64,000 bases of DNA from Turnera subulata (taxonomy: Eukaryota > Streptophyta > Magnoliopsida > Malpighiales > Passifloraceae). The stretch spans positions 1 through 64,000 of the forward strand of contig JAKUCV010002086.1 in NCBI GenBank assembly GCA_028386065.3. The letters run 5' to 3'. Made by a program: the position numbers and the translations under genes. The first letter of the stretch is position 1. Each line of letters starts with the position of its first letter. Below are positions 23,673 through 35,801 of the stretch, one piece after another. The notes beneath the pieces were generated by a model. The model was not told the DNA's origin and searched no databases. It was given only the letters and a program-made list of their open reading frames with translations.

Positions 23673-26345
23673 ACATGCCATCCTAGATCTCATCTCAAAG
23701 TAGTCCACAAAGAATTACAGAATGGATTACCTTAGCTGAAATATGAGAAAGAAACCACCTGCCGAGTATGTCAACTTGGAAAATACGTTAAAAAATCCTT
23801 TAAACCTAAGCACACTTTCTCTACTTCTAGACCACTTCAATTGCTACATATTGAGTTGTTTGGTCCCATGAGAACTATTAGTATTGGTGGTAAGAGTTAT
23901 GCATTTGTGATTGTGGAAGATTATTCAAGATATACATGGGTATTGTTTCTTGCTCAAAAGGATCATATATATTATGAATTTGGCACTATTGTTAGGCATT
24001 TACAAAACGAAAAATGGTATAAGATTTTAAAAAATAAGAAGTGATCGTGGAGGACAATTTGATAATCTTGTCTTCAATCACTTTTGTGAGCAAAGTGGTA
24101 TAGTCCACACCTTTTCGACTCCTAGAACACCTCAACAAAATGGGGTTGTTGAAAGGAAGAATCGAACTTTGCAAGAAATGGCTAAAACTATACTTAATGA
24201 GCATAAGTTACCTGCACATTTCTGGATAGAGGGTGTGAACACAGCATGTTATATTTTCAATAGAGTATCTTTGCATCCTTTGATTAAAAAGACCCCTTAT
24301 GAGATATGGCTTGATAAGAAACCAGGCATTGGTTACTTTCGGGTTTTTTGATCTAGATTTTCTGTTCTAAACACAAAGAATAACTTGGATAAGTTTCAGG
24401 TTAAATCAGATGATGCTATATTCCTTGGTTACTCTATTACCAGTAAAGCCTATCGAGTCCATAACAAGAGAACTGTGGTTGTTGAAGGAACCATGCATGC
24501 TACTTTTGATGATATTGACCCTTGTGATCTAAGTGATGATATAGATCCAGATTATTTCAGGAACCAAATGCACAACCTCACATGGTTAGTGAAAAACCAG
24601 AAGTGATAGAACAAAACTTCACACATTCATTGAAATATTAGAGCACGTAGAGGACTCTCAACAGAGGCCATTCTTGGTGACATCTCTAGAGCAGTTATTA
24701 CGAGATCCTCTATGCATAATGTGAATACACATCTTGCTTTCTTATCGCAAGTGGAACCCAAGAACGCAAGTGAAGCTATTCTTGATAAAAATTGGGTAAA
24801 TGCCATGCAAGAAGAACGCGACCAACTTAAGAGAAGTGTTGTTTGGGAACTGGTACCTAGGCCCCCAGAACATTCAGTCATTGGAAAAAAATGGGTTTTT
24901 AGGAACAAACTTGATGAATCCAACATTGTGGTAAGAAATAAAGCAAGGTTAGCTGCTCAAGGTTAAAATCAAGAAGAAGGTATAGATTATAATGAGACTT
25001 TTGCTCCTGTTGCTAGGCTACAATCCACTCATATGTTGCTTATATTTGCATCATTTAGAACATTCAAGTTATATCAAATGGATGCCAAAAGTGCATTCTT
25101 AAATGGTTTCATTATGGAAGAAGTATATATTGAGCAACCACCCAGTTTTAAATGTTATGAACATCCTGATCATGTATATAAACTTAAAAAGGCATTATAT
25201 GGTCTTAAACAAGGAGCTAGGGCATGGTATGATAGATCGACTTCTTATCTTATGTCAAAAGATTTTAGGAGAGAAAAAGTTGATTCAACATTGTTTGTTA
25301 AAACAAGCAAAAATGACGTGATTATTGTACAAATATATGTTGATGATATCTTGTTTGGTGCTACTAACGATTCTTTTTGTAAAGAATTTGAAAGCCTCAT
25401 ACACAGTGAATTTGAGATGAGTATGATGGGTGAACTCACCTACTTTCTGGGATTTCAAGTAAAACAACTTGATGGTGGCATCTTCATCAATCAAGCTAAG
25501 TATACTTTGGAACTGCTAAAGAGATACTAAGCCCTATGCCTATGAGTACATGTACTAAACTCGATAAAGATGAGAATGGTAAGGATGATGATATTAAAAT
25601 GTACAGAGGCATTATAGGTAGTCTTCTATATCTTACTGCCACAAGGCCTAACATTATGTTTGGTGTGTGTTTATATGCTCGATTCTAATCTTTTCCTAAA
25701 GAATCTCTTCTTAGAGACATAAAGCGTTTCTTTAAGTACTTAAAAGGCACACCTTCATTAGGTTTATGGTATCCCAAAGTCGATGCTTTTACTCTAACAA
25801 GCTATTCAAATGCAGACTTTGCAGGATGTACATTAGACAAGAAAAGCACAAGTGGGACTTGTCAATTGATTGGACAATCCCTTGTGTCTTGGTCAAGCAA
25901 GAAGCAGAATTCGGTTGCAACATCAACCACAGAAGCTGAATATATTGCTGTTGGAGCATGTTGTGCTCAAGTCCTTTGGATGAAACAGACCCTTTCTGAT
26001 TATGGATTAACATTTAACTGTGTGCCTATTTATTGTGACAGTTTTAGTGCAATCAACTTGACCAAGAATCCTGTGCAACACTTTCGGACAAAGCGTATTG
26101 AAGTGAGACATCATTTCATCCGAGATCAAGTGGTGAAGAAAGACATGGTAACAGAGTTTGTGAAGACTGAGAATCAACTTGCTGACATCTTTACCAAGCC
26201 ACTCAAAGTGGTGCAATTCACAAAAATCAGGCTTGAACACGGGCATGTGCAACTTACCTTAAACTTGTGCAATTTTATTTGGTTGCTGCATAAACCATAT
26301 TTTTGTATCTGTGTTCATGCATTCACATACATTAGTATAGTGTAA
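23673..26345 (+). pseudogene. Sirevirus-1 pol: pre-integrase, integrase, RT, RNase H
   Basis: The GAG-pre-integrase segment (CRVCQLGKYVKKSFK at 23761-23805) leads into the integrase core: LLHIELFGP (the first catalytic Asp is Glu here), SDRGGQFDN and NGVVERKNRTLQEMAK. Frameshifts lie near 24030 and 24350. RT reads MDAKSAFLNGF, YGLKQGARAWYD and an intact YVDDILFG near 25335. A frameshift near 25515 precedes TATRPNIMFG, and RNase H follows (SWSSKKQNSVATSTTEAEY, LADIFTKPL). Stops also lie at 24349, 24604 and 24964. Confidence 0.85.
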
Positions 26346-26831
26346 TCATAACACTTTCACACGAACACTAAGCATACAAGCAGATGAGGACATGTTCAAG
26401 AGGGGTTTAGATCATCAAAAAGGCCAAGAGGAAAAGTACGAAGAAAATCTGGTTTCTAGGGAAACCATCTATCTACAACAGGGTCTTATTAAGCAAAGAG
26501 GATATGTTTTTTTGGAAAAACCATCTACCAGCACTCAGCAGTTATTGTCCAACGGTTACAAACAAAGTGGAGACAGGGCAGTTAATGGTCTACAAAAGAA
26601 GTTTCTTTTTAAACTCCCATGTCTGACCTAAAGAGATAAAGGAGGGAGTTGAGTAAATGGCATTCAACCGTGCCCCTAAAGCCGTGAACTCCCTTTTTCA
26701 CTAACCTTTTTCCTCTATTATCTGAATCTTCATGAACACTTGATACAATCTCTCTCTCGCCTTAAAAAAAAATCTCTTAAACCTCAAACACTTACAGAAA
26801 TCCTCTACATCACAAACTCTAAATTTTCACC

Positions 26832-29423
26832 ATGAAAACCTACTCTGGTAAGGGTAATCAAGCAAAGGAGACCAAGACATCAAAATCCAAGAAAAACACC
26901 AAAGAAACCCCTTCTCTAAAACCAAAGAAAACCAGCTTGTAACGTCCTAGCTTGTCGACTGTCACTGCAGACCAACACGGGACCTTTCCAACATGCTTTG
27001 TCCTCACTCACAAGTTTCCGGAGAAAACTTCCCAGGAGGTCACCCATCCCAGAGTTACTCCAACTCAAGCATGTTTAACTTTGGAGTTCTTATGGAATGA
27101 GTACCGAAAAGGTAGGTGCACCTTGTGGATATAGTTAGTACCCATCAAACCGTTTAAGTTATTATCGATTGTATAGTCCCATACCTATACAACCTTCGAA
27201 ATCACTTCATTTGAGCTATTCTTAATTATACAGTCCCATACCCCGTATAATTACAAAATCGCCCCAACTGTGCAGCCCCATCCCTACATAGTCTCAGGAT
27301 CTCTCCTATTCGGGTGTGGATTCGGTTCATTCATGTGCCCCTCCGTCTAAAAGCCAGCCAGAAGTCGCTCCTTGTCCATGCTCATTCCAGCACCGGCGTA
27401 CACTTCCCACCCTCATAGACCCCAGAGTGTCATATAGCATCACTCCAAAAGCTAAAGAGAAAACCAAATCTCAAACCCCAAAAGGGATAACCATGAAGGA
27501 AAAGGGCAAGGATGCAGGTTCAAACATAAGCCCAGACTTGACCTCCACTGAAAAGAATGCTGCTCAAGGGCTTGAAAAGTTCAAAGCCGATTAGCTGATG
27601 AAGAAAGGGGCTGAAAAAGGCAAAGGGCTGAAGGAAACTGAGACAAAGAACAACATCACACGTACTCCACCGGGTAACATCTTTGATTCTTATCCTGCCC
27701 TACTTTTAGATAGCACTATGGATGATACACAGAATCTACCAACTATTGTGAAGATTCTGAATAATGCTGAAAAATAGGCTTTAGAACAGACTTTTGGTCC
27801 TAATAAACTTATGTCTGTCAAGTCTGATGATGCTATGATGGATGTGGCATTTAAAAGTATTATGAATAAGTATGGAAAATTTGGTAAAGAAGAGGCTAGG
27901 AAATACTTTGAAGAGAAAATGAAAACTTTGTTATTTGAGATGGAGGTTGATAAGACAGGATCATTTGAGAGTCCTGATGATGGATTAGCTGAGAAGGAAA
28001 AGGAAGCAACTAATGAGTTGGAGAAAATCAATGATGAAGTGCTGAAAGCGAAAGCTCTAGATGCTTATGAAACCAAATCCGTGGAGAAAGAGGCAGTATA
28101 AGATGCTGATGTGGTTTCAAAAGAAACCACAAATTCTGTGCAAGAAGAACATCAACAGAATTAATCTGTAAATGAGCCAATCACTTTGGATGAGCTTCTG
28201 AACCTCAACACTACTGTGGGTGAGGGATCCAAAGATACCAACCGTGATGGTCTGACCTCAGCAGAGATTCTGAAGAATGCCGAAGAAGCTGAGAAAAATA
28301 CCAAACTGAGAGAAGTTGATTTGGTTGCACAAAAACTAGATGATGAGCAGCAAGGTGATGAAAAGGAAATTGGAGAAGAATCAGAGTCATACAATGGAAA
28401 GGAGCTTGAGAAGCAGAAAGATGATGACCAGGAGCAGTCTGCTACTGTCGAAAAGCACAAGAAGACTAAGAAGAAGGCCATAACAGACCCCAAAGCCAAG
28501 AAGAACAAGAAGCCCGAGAAGAAGCGAGCAGGAAATAAGGTCAAACTATTCTTGAGGACCTATAATGTCAATCTGGATGACTTTGAAGCTCTTAGGATTA
28601 CTTAAAATTTTAAACACTTCAAGCTTGATTACTTGGCAACTTTGTAGAAACCAGCTTGTGGGAAATTGGTGAAAGAATTCTATGAGAATCTACTGGTCAA
28701 AAAGGATTCAAAGGGCGTGGTTGACTATATTCAAACCACAATCAGAGGCAAGATAGTAAAGATCACTGCTGATATTATTCAAGAGGAATTGAAGCTAAAA
28801 AAATATAGCTGTCAAACATTACAACACCGCATCAGGAAAGTAAATCAAAATCGCCAACACTCCAAACTACAGTTAATAAGTGAAACCAGTTTATGGGTCA
28901 GCAAGAAAAGGAGAGTACAAGGATGCAAACCCACTTGCTAGAGGGTTGATGTATATGCTCACCAGGGTGATAATGCTGCCACTTGACTGAGGTCGCTAAC
29001 TTGGATTTATGGATTGTCGCATGCATGATGAAGAAGAGTCCAATTTGCGTTGCCCATTTGATTTTGCATCACATGACAATCTACAAAGAGAGAAGCCATG
29101 GACTACTTATCACTCTCTTAGCCCAAAGATTTGGTGTGAAGACAACCAAATCGGATTCCTCCATTGAAATTGATAAGATTGACCGCAAAACTCTCACCAA
29201 GATGGGGATCAAGCTCATTGCTGAGGATAAGTTTGAGATAGTTAAGGTTGTTGCTAATAGCAAGGAGTCCAAACTTGATGATCTTGCTACTCGGGTCAGT
29301 TTTGCTGAGACAGATGTTGCTGCTTTGCGTGATGAATTGAGGACATTTGAATCAAATGTGATGGAACAAATTGGACAGATTCTCTCTAAGCTGTCTACTC
29401 TGGTCCATTCTGATGATGAATGA
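26832..29423 (+). pseudogene. Sirevirus-1 ORF3 (envelope-like, putative plant transposon protein)
   Basis: Broken frames of one long, highly charged protein follow pol. It begins at ATG 26832 with a Lys-rich N-terminus, is interrupted by the Cassandra LTR (26938-27434), and resumes in a Lys/Glu-rich segment. At 28640-28800 it holds GKLVKEFYENL and the IRGKIVKITADIIQEELKL segment, typical of the putative plant transposon protein domain. It ends in a coiled coil (LDDLATRVSFAETDVAALR; stop at 29421-29423). Such an extra frame downstream of pol is a feature of some Sireviruses; its function is not established. Stops lie at 27592, 27776, 28099, 28162, 28603 and 28939. Short, highly charged stretches may be overcalled. 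Confidence 0.7.
26938..27434 (-). mobile_element. Solo Cassandra LTR
   Basis: The reverse complement of this segment matches the Cassandra LTRs at 34313-34808 and 34884-35321. It starts TGTAACGTCC on the plus strand and ends GTGTCATA. It carries the 5S-rRNA-like stretch at about 27026-27106, including the complement of the 5S C box at 27028-27048. No PBS, internal region or second LTR is present, so it is a solo LTR. It splits the ORF3 frame. I could not see a clear 5-bp duplication (CAGCT versus TAGCA). Confidence 0.82.
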
Positions 29424-29639
29424 AGCCTCTTCAGATATGATGCTTATAGGATTCATGCATTGCATTTCTATCATCTAGTTTCTATTTCGGTACTGGTATT
29501 TGGTTTTTATTATGGTTTCTGTGTGGATATTACTTATCTTTTGCTTATTTTGGGATATTTGTACCACTCTTTTGGATGTTCAGATATTCTAAATAGATTA
29601 TAATTTTCCTATCTACTGTGTTATTGTGTTTTATAATCC

Positions 29640-30087
29640 CTTATTGTTGATGCAAAAAGGGGAAGAAATATTGTTGATCATTGATCATGCAAGAACTGTG
29701 TGTGAATGTGGCTTCTGTTAAAACCACACTTTTGATCAAAATGTTAAGTTTTATGTAGGAAGTGTGGATTGTGATATATGATTTCTATTAAAACCACACT
29801 TTTATGTGTGAATATGGCATACTAAGTGTGGAATGCTATACATGGTTTTTATTAAAACCACATTTACTATTGCGATATGGTTTTTATTTAAAACCATACT
29901 TAAAATAGAGATTGTTGCGCTACTTCGTTATATACATGATTAATCTCTCATGCAGGAATTATGAAATTACTTTGAATAAAGGGACCAACAAAATAGGGGG
30001 AGCTTTTAAACTATTTGAAAAAGTTTTTTTTAACCTTTGCTTTTGAAGTAATCAACACTTATTTGTCATCATAAAAAAGGAGGTAAT
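29640..30087 (+). repeat. Palindrome-rich region and polypurine tracts of Sirevirus-1
   Basis: Three purine tracts (GCAAAAAGGGGAAGAAAT near 29650, AAATAGGGGGAGC near 29990, AAAAAAGGAGG near 30073) lie before the LTR, and the last is in the usual PPT position after TTGTCATCAT. Between 29710 and 29905 are degenerate direct repeats built on inverted motifs such as ATGGTTTTTATTTAAAACCAT. More copies of this GGTTTT...AAAACC pattern lie in the LTR (30225-30300 and near 31030) and at 26449-26466. Confidence 0.6.
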
Positions 30088-31120
30088 TTTTGAACTAAAA
30101 TTAAGCTTAATTAGTGAATTAACCATGTTTAGTCATGGTATATGATTGATTTTGATGATTAACAAACTACTTAACATGAATGCTTTACGTTTTTCTTGTG
30201 TTGATTAAAGCTTACTGGAGGAAGTATCGTTTTAGAAAAACCATACAGGATGGTTCTTGTTGCAACCACGCCGGATGGTTTTTGTTGCAACCACATAAAA
30301 ATGAGCTGTCACCATCAAACTTTTCTTCAACTTGCGTGTGGTCCTCCCAAGCATTTAAAGTCCACTCCCAACGGCCAAGATTGGTGAACAAGTAAGAGAA
30401 ATATTCCAGAATATTTTCTCTCATCTCCAACTTCACTTAATGAAAGGTGGTCCATGCTTTCCATTTTCGGCAATACTTTGTGGCCAAGGAGTTGACAAGT
30501 TGATGAGGTCCCAACTGGAAGCAATTGTGAACTCAATTCAACTAAGAGATTCAAAGAGTCGTTGCAGCACTTTCTCCCCAAACTCAGAGCTATAAAAGAG
30601 GGTTCAATACACCTTTGAAGATTATCCAAGCTATTGTGCAAAATCAGAGTTCATACTTTGTGCTTACACTTGCGGTTTCAATTCTGGTTTCTGTATCTAT
30701 TTCGAAATCCATCAAAGAGTAGTTTGTAAGCAAGACTTGGTTTAGTTTTGCTGGGTACTCAAGTTTAGGATTAGATTTGAGGGTAGGTTAGAGCTTAGCC
30801 TGTGAAAACCTTGTAAAGGTTTGAGCTTAGCCTAGAAAAGATTTTGATTGTAAAGGTTAATATTGAACCCGTAAAAACCCAGGGATAATGACTGTTTGAA
30901 ATCCTAAAGGATCTCCTTTAGGTAGTGGAGGTACCTGGTAAGGGAGAACCACTCTAAAACTCTCTGTGTTTGCTTTCCATCCCTATCTCCTTCTTGTTCC
31001 TAGTTTAAATCACTCATCTATTGTCCAACGCATGGTTTCAGAAAAACCATATCTTTTCTAACACGAGAAATTTTAAAGCCTAATTCATTCCTCCCCTCTT
31101 AGGCACTTTAGGCCTACACA
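30088..31120 (+). repeat. 3' LTR of Sirevirus-1
   Basis: The start is placed directly after the last polypurine tract. The end, TTCATTCCTCCCCTCTTAGG followed by CCTACACA, is the usual Sirevirus-type LTR tail. The termini are degenerate and no partner LTR is in the window, so coordinates are approximate. Confidence 0.55.
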
Positions 31121-32212
31121 ATATACCAATATTTATTTTTATGTAAAAAATTAAAAAATATATATAATTATTTACATAAAATAATACAGGAAAAATGATG
31201 ATGAAAATACATAAACAAACACAACCAATATAAATTGAAAAAATTTACTCTCAAGATCTTATCATCTTATCATTTTTTTTTATTATTATTTTAAGAAATA
31301 CATAAGAAAACTAATTGGAGATAATTGTATAATGCACAAAACAAAACATCCAAATCCATATTTTATGATTTTGGCTAAACTAAATTGATGTTATGCAAAA
31401 CAAAAACAAAGGCTCAATAATATGAAAGTCACATATCTTAAATTTCCATGTGTCATCTCTTCAATCTTCACCAATATATCTTGACAATTTTTTTTAAAAA
31501 ATAGCATCTATGAATTCTACATTTTTTCCTATAATATTTCTACATATTATATTATTTTTCTATTTTTTGAACAATTTTTTACACTTTCTAGAGAAACTAT
31601 ATGTAACAATCGCAAACTGACTTTGTTTTCTAGTATGACGACAATAATGGTAGACATACTAATGGGATAACATATTTCTCACTGTACAAAATATATTCGG
31701 ATTACTATACAAATAGAGTTGGGAAAACAACAACTACTTTTAGTTAGTTTTTTATTTTTTGTAGAAAAATAAAGAAACATAAAAAGAACTCTAAAAATAG
31801 TATTGAAAATTTGAGGTGATAATCACGTGTTTCGAAATTTTCTAAAATGCTTTAAGGGGAAACAAAATACAATCAATATTTTTGGAGAAAATGAAGGGGC
31901 CTTTTAACCAACAATAGCTAAAGAAAATTTTCCTTTAAAACATAAATCTTATTGAATCAAATAAGTATTTTTTTTTTAAATTAGAATATAAAATAAAAGA
32001 AGAATCTGTACATACTTCCAAATACTATTAAATAATGATACACATATCGAGATTTCAATGAAAAAACTATTGTTTGTTCCAAATAACAGTTCTTATAATT
32101 ATGCAAATTTTAAGTGAAAAAATATTTTGTACCCGAAACAAGCTAAGGGCTTTGGCTAGTTTTCACTGCTTTAGTATAGCCTATAGACAACCATGCACTA
32201 TAAACAAACAAT
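31121..32212. other. AT-rich DNA, nothing recognised
   Basis: Low-complexity AT-rich sequence between Sirevirus-1 and the copia-2 nest. No genes or repeats that I can name are visible. Confidence 0.5.
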
Positions 32213-32217
32213 TTTTC

Positions 32218-32577
32218 TGTTATCAAATTAGATGATTAAGACTCATAAATAAGAGTGATAGTAAGTGATGGAGGGAAAGAAATAAAGCATCGACTGCCCA
32301 GCTTTATTCATGAATGGCACAACAATAATACACTAAACTTTGGTTGTAATGTTACAAGGGAGCATCTAGCTACATGCCCTTACCAGGAGCATCCAATTTA
32401 TGCCTTACAAGGTGGCGTGTATTTATAGACAAAAGATATAGCTAACAACTAGAAATCAGTGGCCCTGAAGCTTTAATGCCTTAAATCTATATGTGTGGAT
32501 ACAATTTTTTATTGGGGCCATAGAAGTTGTTGGCATCTATATTTTTGACAATGACATTCACAAACTTATTTATAACA
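32218..32577 (-). repeat. 3' LTR of copia-2
   Basis: 360 bp, bounded by TGTTATCAAATTAG and TTATTTATAACA. On the minus strand a PPT ending AAGGGGGAG precedes it. The partner is at 61861-62220. Confidence 0.92.
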
Positions 32578-32694
32578 CTCCCCCTTGAATGTCATTGTAA
32601 CTTAGGTAGAATACGCTTGGGAAGAACTGCCTCATTAAAAAGCATACCAAGAAAAACCCAGTGGGATAAAAACGTGGTGAAGGAAAAAAGAGTA
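32578..32694 (-). pseudogene. Copia-2 3' non-coding region with PPT
   Basis: Read on the minus strand, this segment holds the tail after RNase H and the purine tract before the 3' LTR. It continues at 42250 once LARD-1 and its duplicated CAGCG (32695-32699, 42245-42249) are removed. Confidence 0.75.
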
Positions 32695-34312
32695 CAGCGT
32701 GAAACGCCCGTATCCCAAATTGTCCAATTTAATTAATTAAAAGCAATGAGAAGACCAAATTGCCCTTTCTGCTCGGGATACGATACAAACAACATAATCA
32801 ACATATAATTATACAATAGATTATACAAGAAAGTGAGTATTCAACGGAAGATAAAACATATAATAACATGTATGCAGTGAACTCTATGGATCCGACCTGA
32901 GGAGGAAAGCACCGCCACCTGCTGATGTGCGCTCCTGATCATCGATCAATTAACCTGTATAAAGACTGTGGGGGGGTGTGACCAACCACTGTCTCACCGC
33001 AAACAAATAAACCAGTGTATGCAAATACAAATCAACTACAAGTACACCGGCATCAGGCAACAACAACCACAGTGCACAAACAAGTCACAATGAACAATAC
33101 AAGTCATCATCAGACTTCAAACCAACACTAATCTTTAATCACTTTATTATCATTGTACTTTATTGTTATTAGGGTTGAATGTATTATTAGGGCCCTCTAC
33201 TGTGTGCGTCGGGCGCGGTAGCGTCTGCAGACCCTCAGAGCAGAAGCCCAAATAAATATACATATATAGATACACACCGGAAAGGGTAAGTTCCGATAAA
33301 AAGATAACCACTAATAACCAAGTGGCCGACAGGTCTAGGAGGGATGCTATCCTCAAGAAATAAATAATACAAAACCTTGGGGTACACCTGATAATCCCCA
33401 AGTCGCCAGCTCTGTGAGGGATGCTCTCACCAAATGAATAAAATAATATCATCAAAGAAACCAAGGGGTACACCTGACATTCCCTAAGGCGCCAGCTCTG
33501 TGAGGGGTACAGTCACTAAAGAACTAATCGAGGGGCGTACCGAATTATCCCCTCGTCGTCGTCTCTGTGAGTATAACTCACTATTATTTCAGGACCCGAG
33601 GGGTACCCTCTCCCCCGCTCAGTGCTACCGGTCAACAGCCCCACAATAGTATTTTCTTTTAAGTATGTTATTTTCAAATATGCTCAAACAGTACGTGTGC
33701 CATACGTTATGATTATTCAGGTTTGTGTGGATTTAATATTTTATTCTTAAGTCCGGGCTTAACCACAAAACCATATATCATGATATAAACTCATAAAAAT
33801 GAATCATGCTCAATTGGCATATCACTTCACACAGGCACACAATTCACGTAATCAGACATACAACATCAAAGGCATCATCATTAAGAAATAAAGTGCAACC
33901 AAGAATTTTCACAAAGCAGGCAAGCATGAATGCAACATTCAAGGCTAATCAAATACTACTACTTTATGTACCATGACAGTTAACCGCGTATCATAGGCAG
34001 TATAGCATACAAAGGTTTATATGTCCTCACCAGGTCCGATAGATAGCCATCATCCAAAACTTTCTCGACATAAAATCTTGACGCTCGTAAGGTATCACCG
34101 ATGCCTAAGTATTGACACTTGTATCAAGTATAGCATACAGACGTAATATGAAACGCATACTTGGTATTTCATAAGTTGTGATAGAAATCCTTTTATGAAA
34201 AGAATTCTTATCCAGCATGAGACGTAACGAGGAAGGATTCGTCTCTCGGTCAAATTAATTGTGTGAAACTCATTTGAAACTAGAAATCCATTTGGAAACC
34301 AAATGCATTGAC

Positions 34313-34808
34313 TGTGATATCCCGGGGTCTATGAGGGTGGGGATTGAACGCCGGTGCCGGGATGAGCATGGACAAGGAGCGGCTTCGGACACGCTTCTAG
34401 ACGGAGGGGCACAGGAACGAACTGAATCCACACCGGAATAGGAGAGATCCTGAGACTGTGTAGGGATGGGGCTATACAGTTGGGGCGATTTCGTAATTGT
34501 ATGGGGTATGAGACTGTATAATTAAGAATAGCTCAAATGAAGTGATTTTGAGGTTGTACAGGAATGGGACTGTATAATTGTGAATAGCTTAAACGGTTTG
34601 ATGGGTACTAACTATATCAACAAGGTGCACCTACCTTTTCGGTGCTCATTCCAGAAGAACTCCATAGTTAAACGTGCTTGACTTGGAGCAATTCTAGGAT
34701 GGGTGACCTCCTGGGAAGTTTACCCCGGAAACATGCGAGTGAGGACAAAGCATGTTGGAAAGGTCCTGTGTTGGTCTGTAGTGACAGTCGACAAGCCGGG
34801 ACATTACA
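34313..34808 (+). repeat. Cassandra 5' LTR
   Basis: TGTGATATCC to GGGACATTACA. It holds a segment near 34478-34540, absent from the 3' LTR, that has the same TATACAGT/GAATAGCT repeats as the neighbouring sequence. The 5S-like part is at 34641-34722. Confidence 0.9.
34641..34722 (+). promoter_or_regulatory. 5S rRNA-derived segment with pol III internal promoter
   Basis: It contains an A-box-like AGTTAAACGTGCTTGA, an intermediate element in TCTAGGATGG and an exact C-box core GATGGGTGACCTCCTGGG at 34698-34715, in the same order and spacing as plant 5S rRNA. It is not a ribosomal gene but a retrotransposon LTR segment; Cassandra 5S is known to be pol III-competent. Confidence 0.85.
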
Positions 34809-34810
34809 GT

Positions 34811-34822
34811 TGGTAGCGGAGC
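34811..34822 (+). promoter_or_regulatory. Cassandra primer binding site
   Basis: TGGTAGCGGAGC, two bases after the 5' LTR. It resembles the initiator tRNA-Met site TGGTATCAGAGC with mismatches and is identical to the LARD-2 site at 57084-57095 read on the minus strand. Confidence 0.75.
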
Positions 34823-34883
34823 TCCTGGACTCCTCTAGTACGATGCAGGGTTCGGGGACGAACCTAGCTGAAGCTGGTGGGCC

Positions 34884-35321
34884 TGTGACATCCCGGGGTC
34901 TATGAGGGTGGAGAGTGAACGCCGGTGCCGGGATGAGCATGGACAAGGAGCGGCTTCTGACAGGGTTCTAGACGGAGGTGCACAGGAACGAACCGAATCC
35001 ATACCGAAATAGGAGAGATTCTGAGACTGTGTAGGGATGGGGCTATACAGTGAAGTGATTTCGAGGTTGTACAGGAATGGGACTGTATAATTGAGAATAG
35101 CTTAAACGGTTTGATGGGTACCAACTATATCAACAAGGTGCACCTACCTTTTCGGTGCTCATTCCAGAAGAACTCCATAGTTAAACGTGCTTGACTTGGA
35201 GCAATTCTAGGATGGGTGACCTCCTGGGAAGTTTTCTCAGGAAACATGCGAGTGAGGACAAAGCATGTTGGAAAGGTCCCGTGTTGGTCTGTAGTGACAG
35301 TCGACAAGCCGGGACATTACA
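34884..35321 (+). repeat. Cassandra 3' LTR
   Basis: Similar to the 5' LTR but 58 bp shorter after loss of one internal repeat segment. The 5S-like part is at 35154-35233. Confidence 0.9.
35154..35233 (+). promoter_or_regulatory. 5S rRNA-derived segment in the 3' LTR
   Basis: The same A box, intermediate element and C box as in the 5' LTR copy (C box at 35211-35231). Confidence 0.85.
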
Positions 35322-35801
35322 TAGACACCAAGGTTTCATGGCTCAACACCTCATAGGTGTCAAAATTTCAGTTTAGCGCTAGGCTAAAGTTGATACCAAA
35401 CCCCACAAAAGCTATGTTAAATCTTTGTGCTTTAATGTATAAGTATCAACATTTACTCCATGTGTTCTTCTAGCCAACATAGACAAGTACTTAAATGCAT
35501 ATTCTCGTAGTTAAATAACCAATTCTTGCCCGCAAGACACTTTGCCACATGTATCAAGCTAGAGTTTGGTATTCTGTAAGTAAGAACCAAGCACGTATTT
35601 GCATTGCTTCCTCTAAAAAAAACTCTTTACTAAATTTACCAGGACTTGAAATACCTTCCTAATCATGTTGGGCAGCACTATGAACCCCAAAACAAAAACA
35701 GAATTATTATCATTATCTACTTGAAAACCCGAAATAATTTTATTGCATTTTCATGATAGATTCAACGCAACATTTACATAGGATTAGTATGGTTCCTTAC
35801 C

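Larger units (their letters stand above)
20300..31120 (+). mobile_element. Sirevirus-1: truncated Sirevirus-type copia, twice interrupted
   Basis: A gag coiled-coil fragment (20314-20541), copia pol (23673-26345), an additional ORF3 after pol (26832-29423), polypurine tracts and a 3' LTR (about 30088-31120) stand in the order of a Sirevirus. A foreign LTR fragment occupies 20748-23672, and a solo Cassandra LTR sits in ORF3 at 26938-27434. The 5' LTR and most of gag are missing. It has many stops and frameshifts. Confidence 0.82.
34313..35321 (+). mobile_element. Complete Cassandra TRIM retrotransposon
   Basis: Two LTRs (34313-34808, 496 bp; 34884-35321, 438 bp) enclose a 75-bp core. A PBS, TGGTAGCGGAGC, is at 34811-34822, and a purine-rich GAAGCTGGTGGGCC is at 34870-34883. 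The flanks TTGAC (34308-34312) and TAGAC (35322-35326) form the duplication; the partner LARD LTR at 40369-40376 has the single TAGAC. Each LTR carries a 5S-rRNA-like stretch, the hallmark of Cassandra. It codes for no protein and must be mobilised in trans. Confidence 0.93.

Noticed and set aside
34641..34722. A 5S ribosomal RNA gene
   Set aside because: The 5S-like stretch lies in an LTR, lacks the full 5' half of 5S rRNA, and occurs in both LTRs of a Cassandra element.
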